DNA from: Jiangella alkaliphila
Lineage (GTDB): Bacteria; Actinomycetota; Actinomycetes; Jiangellales; Jiangellaceae
Length of the DNA: 64,000 nt
Assembly: GCF_900105925.1 (NCBI RefSeq)
Contig: NZ_LT629791.1
Coordinates: 3,383,278 to 3,447,277 of the forward strand
Direction of reading: 5' to 3'
Under the pieces are notes generated by a model, which saw only the letters and a program-made list of their open reading frames with translations, was not told where the DNA came from and made no database searches. Of this stretch, positions 16,005-26,175 are shown piece after piece. The position numbers and the translations under genes are program-made. Within the stretch, counting starts at the first letter, position 1. Every line of letters begins with the position of its first letter.

Positions 16005-19000
16005 ATGGCTCAGCCCGGACCGCGCCCACGTGGGCGCCACCGCACCGGCCGGCGCGGACCGGCCGCACTGACTGCCGTCCTCGGGCTGCTGGCCGGCCTG
16101 CTGACCGTCGTCGGCGGGCAGGCGGCGCAGGCGCCCGAGGCCGCCGCCCACCCGGGCCACGGCGGCTACTCGATCCTCGTGTTCAGCAAGACGGCCGCGT
16201 TCCGGCACGACTCGATCCCGGCCGGCATCGCCGCGATCCAGCAGTTGGCCGCCGAGCACGAGTTCACCGTCACGGCCACCGAGGACGCCACCGCGTTCAC
16301 CGACGAGAACCTCGCCCAGTACGACGCGGTCGTCTGGCTCTCCACGACCGGCGACGTCCTGAACGACGAGCAGCAGGCGGCGTTCGAGCGCTACATCCAG
16401 GCGGGCGGCGGCTACGCCGGCGTCCACGCGGCGTCGGACACCGAGTACGACTGGCCGTGGTACGGCGAGCTGGTCGGCGCCTACTTCCAGGGTCACCCGC
16501 GCAACCAGGACGCCACCATCGAGGTCGCCGACCGCACCCACCCGTCCACGCAGCACCTGCCGGCCCAATGGGAGCGGTTCGACGAGTGGTACAGCTTCCG
16601 CACCAACCCGCGCGGCGACGTGCACGTGCTGGCCAGCCTGGACGAGAGCACGTACGACCCCGAGGCGAATCCGATGGGCCTGGACCACCCGATCGCCTGG
16701 TGCCAGAACTACGACGGCGGCCGGGCCTGGTACACCGCGGGCGGGCACACCACCGAGAGCTACTCCGAGCCGGAGTTCCTGCAGCACCTGCTCGGCGGCA
16801 TCGAGACCGCGGCCGGCGCGACGGCGGCCGACTGCGGAGGCACGGTCTGGGACACGTTCGACAAGGTCCCGCTCGACACCGGCACCGCGAACCCGATGGA
16901 GCTGGACGTCGCCGCGGACGGGCGGGTGTTCTACATCGAGCGGGCCGGCGAAGTGCGGATGATCGACCCCGCGAGCAGCCAGACCACGGTCGTCGGCACC
17001 CTCGACGTGTACACGCAGCGCGAGGACGGCCTGCTGGGCATCGCGCTCGACCCGGACTTCGTCAGCAACGGCTGGATCTACCTGTACTACTCGCCGGACG
17101 GGACGGAGGCGGAGCAGCGGCTGTCGCGGTTCACGCTCACGGGCACGACGCTCGACCTCGCCAGCGAGGTGCAGCTGCTGGAGGTGCCGGTCGACCGCGC
17201 GGTGTCCGGCCACGCCGGCGGCAGCCTGAGCTTCGACGCCGCCGGGAACCTGTACCTGGCCACGGGCGACGACACCAACCCGTTCGAGTCCGAGGGATAT
17301 GCGCCGATCGACGAGCGACCCGGCCGCGCCTCGTTCGACGCCCAGCGCAGCTCGTCGAACACCAACGACCTGCGCGGCAAGGTGCTGCGCGTCCACCCCG
17401 AGCCGGACGGGACCTTCACCGTCCCGGACGGCAACCTCTTCGCACCGGGAACGGCGAGCACCCGGCCGGAGATCTACGCCATGGGCTTCCGCAACCCGTT
17501 CCGCATCGAGGTCGACGGCGCGACCGGCGCGCTGCTGGTCGGCGACTACGGGCCGGACGCGCCGTCGGCGAACCCGGACCGCGGCACCGAGGGCCAGGTC
17601 GAGTGGAACCGCATCACCGCCGCCGGCAACTACGGCTGGCCGTACTGCCACGGCGCCGGCCCGTTCCGCGACTGGAACTTCGCCAGCCAGACCGCCGGCC
17701 CCGCTTTCGACTGCGCCAACCCGGTCAACGACTCGCCGAACAACACCGGCCTGACGCAGCTCCCGCCGGTCGTCGCGCCGGACCTCTATTACGGCCGCTC
17801 CGAGACCGGCACCAACGCGCCTGAGCTGGGCACCGGCGGCGGCGCGATGGCCGGCCCCGTCTACCGCTACGACGAAGCGCTGGATTCCGACGTCAAGTGG
17901 CCGGCCTACTACGACGGCGCCGCGCTGTTCTACGAGTGGACCAACACCGAGGACGGCTACGTGCGGCCTTTCGACAACGACGTCTGGGAGCTCCGGCTCG
18001 ACGGCGACACCGTCCATGACATCAACCCGCTCCTCAGCACCATGCAGTTCCTGCGCCCGATGGACATGACGTTCGGGCCTGACGGCGCGCTGTACCTGAT
18101 CGAGTGGGGGACGGGGTTCGGCGGCAACAACGCCGACTCCGGCATCTACCGCATCGAGTACGCCGGTGGCGGCACCCGGCCGGTCGCACAGGCCGGCGCC
18201 GACCCGACGTCCGGGGCGCTGCCGCTGACGGTGCAGTTCAGCAGCGAGGGCTCCGGCCACCCGGGCGGCCTGCCTGTCACGTACCACTGGGCGTTCGGCG
18301 ACGGCGCGGAGTCGACCGACCCGAACCCGAGCCACACGTTCACCGTCGCCGGCCAGTACTCCGCCCGGCTGACGGTGACGGCCGAGGACGGCGCGACCCG
18401 CTCGCAGACCGTCCAGATCACCGCCGGCAACACCGCGCCTGAGGTCACGCTCGATCCACCGGTCGACGGCGGCTTCTTCGACTTCGGCGACGACATCGCC
18501 TACGGCATCGACGTCACCGACGCCGAGGACGGCTCGACCGGCGACGGCTCGATCAGCTGCGACGGCGTCGACCTGCAGGTGCTGTTCGGCCACGCCGGCC
18601 ATGCGCACCCCGTCGAGGTACTGCCCGGCTGCGAGGGCACCGTCGCCACCAGCACCGACGCCGGTCACCCGGCCGGCGAGGACCTGTTCTGGGTGCTCGA
18701 GGCCCGCTACACCGACGCGGGCGGGGCCGGCGTCGGCGCGCTGACCGGCCGCGACCTGCACGTCCTGCAACCGAAGCTGAAGGAGGCCGAGCACTTCCAG
18801 ACGATGAGCGGTATCCAGCTCGAGGCCACCAGCGACCCGCGCGGCGGCCGGCAGAACATCGGCTTCATCGACGACGGCGACTACATCTCCTACGACCCGA
18901 TGAACCTCGCCGGGATCGACGCGATCACCTACCGGCTCGCGTCCGGCGGCAGCGGCGGGCGGATCGAGGTCCGCTCCGGCGCGCCGGACGGCCCGCTGGT

Positions 19001-20333
19001 CTCCGACAGTGGCTTCATCGCGCCGACCGGCGGCTGGCAGTCGTGGACCGACGTCACCGTCCCGATCGAGGACCCCGGCGGCACGCACGAGCTGTTCTTC
19101 GTGTTCAAGCACGAGCCAGGGTCGACCGGCCTGTTCAACCTCAACTACCTGAAGTTCCGCGGCAAGGGCGTGTCCGTCGACGCGCGGCCGGAGGTGTGGT
19201 CGGTCGAGGCGACGCCACCGTCCGGCGAGCTGCCGTACGAGGTGACGCTCAGCGTCGAGGCCACCGACCCGGAGGGCCAGGAGCTGACCTACGCCTGGGA
19301 CTTCGGCGACGGCGCCACGGCGACCGGCGCGACCGTCACGCACACCTACGAGCTGTCCGGCGTGTACCGCCCGACGGTCACCGTCACCGACGCGGCCGGC
19401 TCGGAAGCGCACGACTCCGTCCGGGTCGAGGCCGTGCCCGAGGCGTCGCCGCCGATCGAGTGCGCCGACCCGGGCAGCGACCCGCCCCCGGACGACGAGT
19501 TCGACGGCGACCGGCTGGACGGCTGCCGCTGGGACCAGGTGGTCCGGCCCGACCTCAACCGGTTCCGCGTCGAGGGCGGCCAGCTGAAGATCGACACCAC
19601 CCCGACCAACCTGTTCGACCAGCACAACAACGCGCCGAACCTCATGCTGCAGACGCTGCCGGCCGGCGACTGGGTGATCGAGACGCAGGTGTCCGGTGAC
19701 GTCTGCGAACGCTGGCAGCAGGGCGGCCTGCTGGTCTACGAGAGCGACCAGACCTTCCTCAAGCTCGACTACGTCGGCACGTCGCCGGTCGGTGAGCCGT
19801 GCGAGCGCAAGATCGAGATGCGGCACGAGATCGACGACATCTTCCAGCCCGCGTTCCCCGAGGTCACCCTGCCCGACGGCGTGACGACCTGGTGGCTGCG
19901 GCTGGAGAAGTCCGGCTCGACCTACACCGGCTACTACAGCTCCGACGGCGTGAACTTCGAGCAGGTGGGCGTCATCGAGAACGACCGCCTGGCGACGGCC
20001 GACGTCGGGCTTTACGCGTTCGGCCAGGAGCAGACGCAGGCGACCACCGTCGCGTTCGACTACTTCCACGTGCTCGAGTCCGAGCCGCCGGACGCCTGCC
20101 CCGACTCCGACGAGAGCCCGACGGTCGTCGTCCGCGCCGTCGACTCCGGCGTCACCAACTACGAGCGCGACGACGGCTGCACCGTCGAGGACCTCATCGA
20201 GGACGAGATGGAGTGGCCGAACGAGGGCCGGTTCATGATGCACGTCCGCAGCGTGACCCAGCACCTGGTGCATGACGGCGTGCTCACCCGGGCCGAACGC
20301 AACGCCGTCATCGCCGCCGCCGGCCGCAGCTGA
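16005..20333 (+). CDS. Secreted ThuA / sugar dehydrogenase (GSDH) / PKD / CBM6 multidomain protein 1
   Basis: Extracellular carbohydrate-active protein, 1442 residues. Signal about 1-47. A ThuA domain (about 53-270) has ILVFSKTAAFRHDSI and GGGYAGVHAASDTEYDW. A beta-propeller sugar dehydrogenase like soluble PQQ glucose dehydrogenase (about 282-722) has the candidate catalytic His403 in GHAGG, TNDLRGKVLRVHPEP and GFRNPFR. Then come PKD (about 722-810), a conserved module with a GHAGHAHP motif (about 811-925), CBM6-like (about 926-1055), a second PKD (about 1059-1145) and a DUF1349/LamG-like sandwich (about 1164-1362). Whether it binds PQQ cannot be read from sequence. ATG follows AGAGGA. Upstream LacI-type operators and the downstream glucanase gene suggest a sugar-induced pair. 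Confidence 0.88.
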   Translation: MAQPGPRPRGRHRTGRRGPAALTAVLGLLAGLLTVVGGQAAQAPEAAAHPGHGGYSILVFSKTAAFRHDSIPAGIAAIQQLAAEHEFTVTATEDATAFTDENLAQYDAVVWLSTTGDVLNDEQQAAFERYIQAGGGYAGVHAASDTEYDWPWYGELVGAYFQGHPRNQDATIEVADRTHPSTQHLPAQWERFDEWYSFRTNPRGDVHVLASLDESTYDPEANPMGLDHPIAWCQNYDGGRAWYTAGGHTTESYSEPEFLQHLLGGIETAAGATAADCGGTVWDTFDKVPLDTGTANPMELDVAADGRVFYIERAGEVRMIDPASSQTTVVGTLDVYTQREDGLLGIALDPDFVSNGWIYLYYSPDGTEAEQRLSRFTLTGTTLDLASEVQLLEVPVDRAVSGHAGGSLSFDAAGNLYLATGDDTNPFESEGYAPIDERPGRASFDAQRSSSNTNDLRGKVLRVHPEPDGTFTVPDGNLFAPGTASTRPEIYAMGFRNPFRIEVDGATGALLVGDYGPDAPSANPDRGTEGQVEWNRITAAGNYGWPYCHGAGPFRDWNFASQTAGPAFDCANPVNDSPNNTGLTQLPPVVAPDLYYGRSETGTNAPELGTGGGAMAGPVYRYDEALDSDVKWPAYYDGAALFYEWTNTEDGYVRPFDNDVWELRLDGDTVHDINPLLSTMQFLRPMDMTFGPDGALYLIEWGTGFGGNNADSGIYRIEYAGGGTRPVAQAGADPTSGALPLTVQFSSEGSGHPGGLPVTYHWAFGDGAESTDPNPSHTFTVAGQYSARLTVTAEDGATRSQTVQITAGNTAPEVTLDPPVDGGFFDFGDDIAYGIDVTDAEDGSTGDGSISCDGVDLQVLFGHAGHAHPVEVLPGCEGTVATSTDAGHPAGEDLFWVLEARYTDAGGAGVGALTGRDLHVLQPKLKEAEHFQTMSGIQLEATSDPRGGRQNIGFIDDGDYISYDPMNLAGIDAITYRLASGGSGGRIEVRSGAPDGPLVSDSGFIAPTGGWQSWTDVTVPIEDPGGTHELFFVFKHEPGSTGLFNLNYLKFRGKGVSVDARPEVWSVEATPPSGELPYEVTLSVEATDPEGQELTYAWDFGDGATATGATVTHTYELSGVYRPTVTVTDAAGSEAHDSVRVEAVPEASPPIECADPGSDPPPDDEFDGDRLDGCRWDQVVRPDLNRFRVEGGQLKIDTTPTNLFDQHNNAPNLMLQTLPAGDWVIETQVSGDVCERWQQGGLLVYESDQTFLKLDYVGTSPVGEPCERKIEMRHEIDDIFQPAFPEVTLPDGVTTWWLRLEKSGSTYTGYYSSDGVNFEQVGVIENDRLATADVGLYAFGQEQTQATTVAFDYFHVLESEPPDACPDSDESPTVVVRAVDSGVTNYERDDGCTVEDLIEDEMEWPNEGRFMMHVRSVTQHLVHDGVLTRAERNAVIAAAGRS

Positions 20334-20361
20334 CCCCGTCCACCCCCGGAAAGGACTGTCC

Positions 20362-21864
20362 ATGCAGATTCGACCGACAGCGAAGGCCGTTGCGGCGGCC
20401 GCCGCGACGGTGCTGGTCGCCGGCCTGGCGCTGCCCACCCAGGCCGCGCCGACGGCGCCCGCCGCGCGACCGGCCGACGGCTTGTCGCAGGACGACCGCG
20501 CCACGCTGCACCGCTACGCCGAGGACACCTGGGCGTCGTTCGTCGCGATGACCGACGAGGCCAGCGGGATGCCCGCGGACAAGCTGAAGGCCGACGGCAG
20601 CACCAGCCCGCAGACGTCGACCACCAACATCGGCGCCTACATGTGGAGCGCCGTCGTCGCCGAGGAACTGGACATCATCGACCGCGACGAGCTGGTCGAG
20701 CGACTCTCTGTCACGCTCGACACGCTCGCCGGGCTGGAGCGCGACGAGGGGAGCGGCCAGTTCTTCAACTGGTACGACCACCGCACGGGCGAGGTCATCA
20801 CCGTCTGGCCCGACGACGGCAGCACGGTCATCCCGCACTACTCGTCGGTCGACAACGGCTGGCTGGCGACCGGCCTGCAGGTCGTCCGCGAGGCCGTCCC
20901 GGAGCTGGCCGAGCCCGCCGGCGCGCTGTTCGACAGCATGGACTTCGGGTTCTACTACCGGCCCGAGGTCAACCGCATCCTGTTCCATTACGCGCCCAGC
21001 ACCGGCGCCGCGCCGTGCTGCTACGACACGCTGGTCAGCGAGAGCCGCATCGCCACCTACATCGGCATGGCGAAGGACGAGATCCCGCGCAAGGCCTACT
21101 TCGGCACCTTCCGCAGCTTCCCGAACACCTGCGACTGGAACTGGACGGAGCAGAAGTCGGTCGGCGAGCACCGCAACTACCTGCGCCAGCAGGTCTGGGA
21201 GGGCGCCTACCAGTACCGCGGCATGGAGATCGTGCCGGCCTGGGGCGGCAGCATGTTCGAGGCGCTGATGCCGACGCTGTTCGTGCCCGAGGAGGAGTGG
21301 GGCCGGCGCAGCTGGGCCGTGAACCACCCGAACTACGTCCAGGCGCACATCGAGCACGGACTGGAGGAGGCGCAGTACGGCTACTGGGGATTCTCGCCGT
21401 CGAACAACACCAACGGCGGCTACAACGTCTACGGCGTCGAGGCGATCGGGATGGACCCGAACGGCTACCCGTCGAACAACGACGCCACGCTGGTCGACTA
21501 CGGCTGGGAGGGCTGCGACAAGCCGGCCCAGCCGCTGCCCGAACCCGAGGACTACACCAACGGCGTCGTGACGCCGCACGCGGCGTTCCTGGCGCTGCGG
21601 TACGCACCCGAGGAGGCGATGGAGAACCTCGCGAACCTGGAGAGCGACTTCGACATCTACTCCGACTGGGGCTTCCGCGACGCCGTCAACGTCGACAGCG
21701 GCACCGTCGACGAGTACTTCCTGTCCCTCGACCAGGGCATGGTCATGGGCGCGATCGGCAACGCGCTGGCCGACGACCTGCTGCGCGACGCGTTCGTCAC
21801 GCCGCAGTTCCAGTCCCGCGTCAAGCCCGTGATCGCGATGGAGGAGTTCACCAACTACCGCTGA
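20362..21864 (+). CDS. Secreted glucoamylase-like glycoside hydrolase (GH144-type, PF10091)
   Basis: 500 residues with a Sec signal (about 1-33). The fold is an (alpha/alpha)6 barrel: TTNIGAYMWSAVVAEEL, GQFFNWYDHRTGEVI, SSVDNGWLATGLQVVRE, GGSMFEALMPTLFVPEE, YGYWGFSPSNNT and VVTPHAAFLALRYAPEEA are the marks of the glycoamylase domain. Characterised GH144 members are endo-beta-1,2-glucanases; the substrate here is inferred only at family level. A vicinal Cys pair sits in APCCYDTLVSE. AAAGGA precedes ATG 20362. It is 28 bases downstream of the ThuA/dehydrogenase gene, so the two are probably co-transcribed and both exported. Confidence 0.88.
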   Translation: MQIRPTAKAVAAAAATVLVAGLALPTQAAPTAPAARPADGLSQDDRATLHRYAEDTWASFVAMTDEASGMPADKLKADGSTSPQTSTTNIGAYMWSAVVAEELDIIDRDELVERLSVTLDTLAGLERDEGSGQFFNWYDHRTGEVITVWPDDGSTVIPHYSSVDNGWLATGLQVVREAVPELAEPAGALFDSMDFGFYYRPEVNRILFHYAPSTGAAPCCYDTLVSESRIATYIGMAKDEIPRKAYFGTFRSFPNTCDWNWTEQKSVGEHRNYLRQQVWEGAYQYRGMEIVPAWGGSMFEALMPTLFVPEEEWGRRSWAVNHPNYVQAHIEHGLEEAQYGYWGFSPSNNTNGGYNVYGVEAIGMDPNGYPSNNDATLVDYGWEGCDKPAQPLPEPEDYTNGVVTPHAAFLALRYAPEEAMENLANLESDFDIYSDWGFRDAVNVDSGTVDEYFLSLDQGMVMGAIGNALADDLLRDAFVTPQFQSRVKPVIAMEEFTNYR

Positions 21865-21945
21865 GCGCGTCCCCGGCCGCCGCCCCTCGTCCCGCGAACT
21901 GAGCGAGGGGCGGCGGGGGAGCGGGTCCGTCCGTATCGTGGGGGT

Positions 21946-22194
21946 ATGCAGACAGGGCTCCTCGACTGGGCGTCCACCACCGCGGTGGACCTCCAGCCTG
22001 TGCTGCAGACGGTGGCCGTCACGGTGGCCGTCGTGTTCGTCATCTACAAGGCCGTGCAGTCGAAGTTCTCGCTCGGCACGATCATCGTGTCCGCGCTCGC
22101 GGCCGGCATCTTCATCTGGCTGGTCTTCAACGTCGACCAGCTCAGCGACACCATCGGCGAGGACCTCCCGGGCGGGACGTCCGCGCCCGGCTGA
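21946..22194 (+). CDS. Hypothetical small membrane protein
   Basis: 82 residues with two hydrophobic segments (VLQTVAVTVAVVFVIYKAV and GTIIVSALAAGIFIWLVFNV) and short charged ends. ATG 21946 follows GGGGGT. Codon use has strong GC3, so it is probably real. I do not recognise the family; it resembles small holin-like or stress membrane proteins only in layout. Stands alone between the glucanase and ppdK. Confidence 0.65.
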   Translation: MQTGLLDWASTTAVDLQPVLQTVAVTVAVVFVIYKAVQSKFSLGTIIVSALAAGIFIWLVFNVDQLSDTIGEDLPGGTSAPG

Positions 22195-22420
22195 CCGGCT
22201 CCCACTGGTAGGGAGAGGTCCGTACCAGCACGTGTGCCGTGCGTCACGCGCCACCCACCATGGCAGTGGGGTCCGACGCGGTCATCGGTGCAGGGGACGC
22301 TCGTGCGTTCGCGTTCCGTGTGATTGGTCCCGAAGTGGTCCATGCGGCCGCTCGGGCCGCGTCGTTAGGCTCCGCGAAACTCGCTCGTTGGATGCCGTAC
22401 GCGACACGGAGGGCCGGCCT

Positions 22421-25168
22421 GTGCAGTACGTTTTCGACTTCACCGAGGGCAGCAAGGACCAACGCGACCTACTCGGCGGCAAGGGTGCCAACCTCGCCGA
22501 GATGACCTCCCTGGGGCTTCCCGTCCCACCGGGCTTCACCATCAGCACCGAGGCCTGCCGCAGCTACCTGGCGACCGGACGCGAGCCCGACGGCCTCGCC
22601 GACGAGATCGAGCGGCACCTGTCCGGCCTCGAGTCGGGGATGGGCAAGCGGCTGGGCGACGCCACCGACCCACTGCTGGTGTCGGTGCGGTCCGGCGCCA
22701 AGTTCTCGATGCCCGGCATGATGGACACCGTCCTCAACGTCGGCCTCACCGACCTCTCGGTGGCCGGGCTGGCGGCGGTCGCCGGCGACCAGCGGTTCGC
22801 CTGGGACTCCTACCGCCGGCTGGTCCAGATGTTCGGCAAGACGGTGCTCGGCGTTGACGGCGAGCGGTTCGACCACGCGCTCGAGACCCGCAAGAAGGAC
22901 CGCGGCGTCGACTCCGACGTGGACCTCACCGTCGACGACCTGCGCGACCTCGTCGCCGAGTTCAAGGAGATCGTGCGCGGGGAGAGCGGGACCAACTTCC
23001 CGCAGGACCCGCGCACGCAGCTCGACCTCGCCGTCCGGGCCGTGTTCGAGTCGTGGAACACCGACCGGGCCCGCATCTACCGCCGCCAGGAGCGCATCCC
23101 CGACGACCTCGGCACGGCGGTCAACATCGTCGCCATGGTGTTCGGCAACCTCGGCCCCGACTCCGGCACCGGCGTCGCGTTCACCCGTGACCCCGCCACC
23201 GGCGAGCAGGGCGTCTACGGCGACTACCTGCCGAACGCGCAGGGCGAGGACGTCGTCGCCGGCATTCGCAACACGCTGGCGCTGGCCGAGCTGGAGCGGC
23301 TGGACAAGGCGTCGTACGACCAGCTGCTCGACATCATGGAGACGCTGGAGAAGCACTACCTCGACCTCTGCGACATCGAGTTCACCATCGAGCGCGGGAA
23401 GCTGTGGATGCTGCAGACCCGGGTCGGCAAGCGGACCGCCGCCGCGGCGTTCCGCATCGCCGGTCAGCTGGTCGACGAGGGCCTCATCGACGAGGACGAG
23501 GCGCTCTCGCGGGTCACCGGCGCGCAGTTGGCGCAGCTGATGTTCCCGCAGTTCGACCCGGCCGCCTCGCGGACCTCGATCGCCCGCGGCATGGCCGCCA
23601 GCCCGGGCGCCGCCGTGGGCAAGGCGGCGTTCGACTCGGCGACGGCGGTCGAGTGGGCGCAGCGGGGCGACGACGTCATCCTCGTCCGGCGCGAGACCAA
23701 CCCCGACGACCTGCGCGGCATGGTCGCGTCGCGCGGCGTGCTCACCTCGCGCGGCGGCAAGACGTCGCACGCCGCCGTCGTGGCCCGCGGCATGGGCCGC
23801 ACCTGCGTCGTCGGCGTCGAGGCGCTGCGGGTCGACCCGCGGGCGCGCGCGTTCACCACGCCCGACGGCGCCCGGGTCACCGAGGGCGACGTCATCTCCA
23901 TCGACGGCGGGACCGGCGAGGTGTTCCTCGGTGCCCTCCCGGTGGTGCCGTCGGCGGTCGTGGACGCGCTGTACGGGAGAGCGGCGGCGCCGCCGTCGGC
24001 GTCGTCGGGGCCGGAGTCGGAGGCCGAGGCCGAGGGCGAGTCGAGCGACGTCGTCCGCCGCGAGGTCGTGTCCGCCGTCCTGCGGCTCATGCGGCACGCC
24101 GACGTCCGCCGCCGGATGGAGGTGCGCGCCAACGCCGACACCGGCGAGGACGCCCGCCGGGCCCGCGACCTGGGCGCCGCCGGGATCGGGCTGTGCCGGA
24201 CGGAGCACATGTTCCTCGGCGCGCGGCGCAAGATCGTCGAGCACGTGATCCTCGCGCGGACGCCGGAGCAGCGCGACGCCGGCCTGGACGAGCTGCGGCC
24301 GCTGCAACGGGCCGACTTCACCGAGATCCTCGAGGCGATGGACGGTCAACCGGTGACGATCCGGCTGCTCGACCCGCCGCTGCACGAGTTCCTGCCCGAC
24401 CTCACCGACCTGTCCGTGCGGGTGGCCGTGGGCGAGGCGACCGGTTCGCCGGACGCCGAGGCGGCGGCCTTGCTGGCAGAGGTGCAGCGGCTGCACGAGC
24501 AGAACCCGATGCTCGGCATGCGCGGCGTGCGGCTCGGGCTGGTCGTGCCGGGGCTGTTCGAGCTGCAGGTGCGGGCGATCGCCGAGGCGGCCGCGTCGCT
24601 GCTCGCGCGCGGGCTGGATCCGCAGCCGCAGATCATGGTGCCGCTGGTCGCCGCCGTCCAGGAGCTGGAGGCGATCCGCGACATGGCCGAGGCGACGGTC
24701 GCCGAGGTCGCCGCCGAGACGGGGACGGCGCTGCGGTTCCCGATCGGGACGATGATCGAGCTGCCGCGCGCGGCGATGACCGCGCACGCGATCGCCGAGG
24801 CGGCCGAGTTCTTCTCCTTCGGCACCAACGACCTCACCCAGACCACCTGGGGCTTCTCCCGCGACGACGTCGAGGCGACGTTCTTCCCCGCCTACCTCGA
24901 GCGCGGCATCTTCGGCGTGAGCCCGTTCGAGTCGATCGACGCGGACGGTGTGGGCCGGCTGGTTTCGATCGCCGCCTGGGAGGGTAAAGAGACTCGGCAA
25001 GACCTCGAGCTGGGCGTCTGCGGGGAACACGGCGGCGACCCTGACTCGATCCACTTCTTCGAGTCGATCAAGCTGGACTACGTGTCCTGCTCGCCGTTCC
25101 GCGTGCCCGTCGCACGGCTGGAGGCGGGTCGTGCCGCGCTGGTCACGGAAGGTTCCGACAGCCGCTGA
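22421..25168 (+). CDS. ppdK: Pyruvate, phosphate dikinase
   Basis: Interconverts pyruvate, ATP and phosphate with phosphoenolpyruvate, AMP and diphosphate; central carbon enzyme. 915 residues, full length. The N-terminal ATP-grasp domain has LLGGKGANLAEM and SVRSGAKFSMPGMMDTVLN. The swivelling phosphohistidine domain has GGKTSHAAVVARGMGRTC with catalytic His450. The C-terminal PEP-binding barrel has GLCRTEHMF, FGTNDLTQT and GVCGEHGGDP with the catalytic Cys. A Ser/Glu-rich linker of about 25 residues (SASSGPESEAEAEGESSD) separates the last two domains. GTG 22421 is chosen because MQYVFDFTEGSKD is the conserved N-terminus. The 226-base upstream gap contains nothing else I recognise. Confidence 0.95.
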   Translation: MQYVFDFTEGSKDQRDLLGGKGANLAEMTSLGLPVPPGFTISTEACRSYLATGREPDGLADEIERHLSGLESGMGKRLGDATDPLLVSVRSGAKFSMPGMMDTVLNVGLTDLSVAGLAAVAGDQRFAWDSYRRLVQMFGKTVLGVDGERFDHALETRKKDRGVDSDVDLTVDDLRDLVAEFKEIVRGESGTNFPQDPRTQLDLAVRAVFESWNTDRARIYRRQERIPDDLGTAVNIVAMVFGNLGPDSGTGVAFTRDPATGEQGVYGDYLPNAQGEDVVAGIRNTLALAELERLDKASYDQLLDIMETLEKHYLDLCDIEFTIERGKLWMLQTRVGKRTAAAAFRIAGQLVDEGLIDEDEALSRVTGAQLAQLMFPQFDPAASRTSIARGMAASPGAAVGKAAFDSATAVEWAQRGDDVILVRRETNPDDLRGMVASRGVLTSRGGKTSHAAVVARGMGRTCVVGVEALRVDPRARAFTTPDGARVTEGDVISIDGGTGEVFLGALPVVPSAVVDALYGRAAAPPSASSGPESEAEAEGESSDVVRREVVSAVLRLMRHADVRRRMEVRANADTGEDARRARDLGAAGIGLCRTEHMFLGARRKIVEHVILARTPEQRDAGLDELRPLQRADFTEILEAMDGQPVTIRLLDPPLHEFLPDLTDLSVRVAVGEATGSPDAEAAALLAEVQRLHEQNPMLGMRGVRLGLVVPGLFELQVRAIAEAAASLLARGLDPQPQIMVPLVAAVQELEAIRDMAEATVAEVAAETGTALRFPIGTMIELPRAAMTAHAIAEAAEFFSFGTNDLTQTTWGFSRDDVEATFFPAYLERGIFGVSPFESIDADGVGRLVSIAAWEGKETRQDLELGVCGEHGGDPDSIHFFESIKLDYVSCSPFRVPVARLEAGRAALVTEGSDSR

Positions 25169-25265
25169 GACTCGCGGACGGGGTGCATTGCAACCAGGCG
25201 GCCCAGTCCGATAACCTCTGCCCCGATTGTGTCGTATTAGAGCGTTTTAATACTTGAGGGGCACC

Positions 25266-26021
25266 ATGCGCCGTCTTGCGTACCTTGCTGCCGTTTTACC
25301 TGCCGTAACCGTGGGTGCTGCCCTGCTCGGCACCCTGCCCGCCGCCGCCGACCACACCGAGCCCGACCAGATCCTCGATGGCAACGTCAAGTCCTGTGAG
25401 GGCGTCGTCGACGGCGACGTCATCTGGGAGGAGAGCGCGGACGTCCCGGACATCATCCAGCACGGCTGGTTCACCGTGGATCTGTCCGACGACAACCAGT
25501 GGCTCGACGTCGTCCTCACGCCCGATGGTGAGAACAGCGGCATCGACCTCGCCGTCCTGGTCAAGGGTGGACAGGACACCGCCCTGTACCTCGGCCCGGA
25601 CCTGACGCACCTGCACGCGCCGGAGAACGCGTCCGGCAACCCTGCGCAGATCAGCAACTACACGATCTGCAAGGTCCACTTCAACGAAGAGCCGACCGAG
25701 CCGCCGACGGAGCCGCCGACGGAAGAGCCGACGGAGACCCCGAGCGAGACGCCGTCCGAGACCCCCTCGGAGACGCCGAGCGAGACCCCGTCCGAGACTC
25801 CGTCGGAGTCCCCGAGCGAGACCCCGTCGGAGACGCCGAGCGAGTCGCCGTCGGAGACCCCGTCCGAGACCCCCTCGGACAGCCCGACCCCGACGCCGAC
25901 CGAGACGCCGGACGAGGACCTGCCCGACACCGGTAGCTCCCCGGCCGTGCTGCTGGCGCTGGCCGGTGGACTGGTGATCGCCGGTCTGATCGCGATGCGG
26001 CAGCGCTTCGTCAAGCAGTAA
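25266..26021 (+). CDS. LPXTG cell-wall anchored protein with Pro/Ser/Thr/Glu repeats (1 of 2)
   Basis: 251 residues. Signal peptide about 1-28, globular region about 29-140 with two cysteines (KSCEGVVDGD and YTICKVHF), then a wall-spanning stalk of tandem four-residue repeats (ETPS/ESPS, about 145-220). It ends in a sorting signal: LPDTG, hydrophobic span AVLLALAGGLVIAGLIA and basic tail. A class A/D-type sortase would anchor it to peptidoglycan; no sortase gene is in the window. The next gene is a paralogue with the same layout. GAGGGG precedes ATG 25266. A 6-bp inverted repeat GTATTA-N8-TAATAC (25234-25253) lies just upstream. Confidence 0.85.
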   Translation: MRRLAYLAAVLPAVTVGAALLGTLPAAADHTEPDQILDGNVKSCEGVVDGDVIWEESADVPDIIQHGWFTVDLSDDNQWLDVVLTPDGENSGIDLAVLVKGGQDTALYLGPDLTHLHAPENASGNPAQISNYTICKVHFNEEPTEPPTEPPTEEPTETPSETPSETPSETPSETPSETPSESPSETPSETPSESPSETPSETPSDSPTPTPTETPDEDLPDTGSSPAVLLALAGGLVIAGLIAMRQRFVKQ

Positions 26022-26034
26022 CCGTCACTGACGC

Positions 26035-26070
26035 CGCCGGGCGTGCGACCTCACGGTCGCGCGCCCGGCG
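26035..26070 (+). terminator. Hairpin between the two LPXTG genes
   Basis: Arms 26035-26050 and 26055-26070, 16 bp with one G-T wobble, and a TCAC loop, 14 bases after the first LPXTG stop. No clear T-run follows, as is common for actinobacterial hairpin terminators. Confidence 0.6.
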
Positions 26071-26175
26071 TGTCTGTGTCCGGCGCGTTGCCAGCGACGC
26101 CCGCGTCCGATATGTTCCGTCTGCCTCCGCAACGGCTTGTGTCATCAGTGAACTCTTCACATCGAGGGGCATATC

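Noticed and set aside
22195-22420. Riboswitch or small RNA in the gap before ppdK
   Set aside because: No recognisable conserved fold or strong hairpin was seen in the 226 bases.
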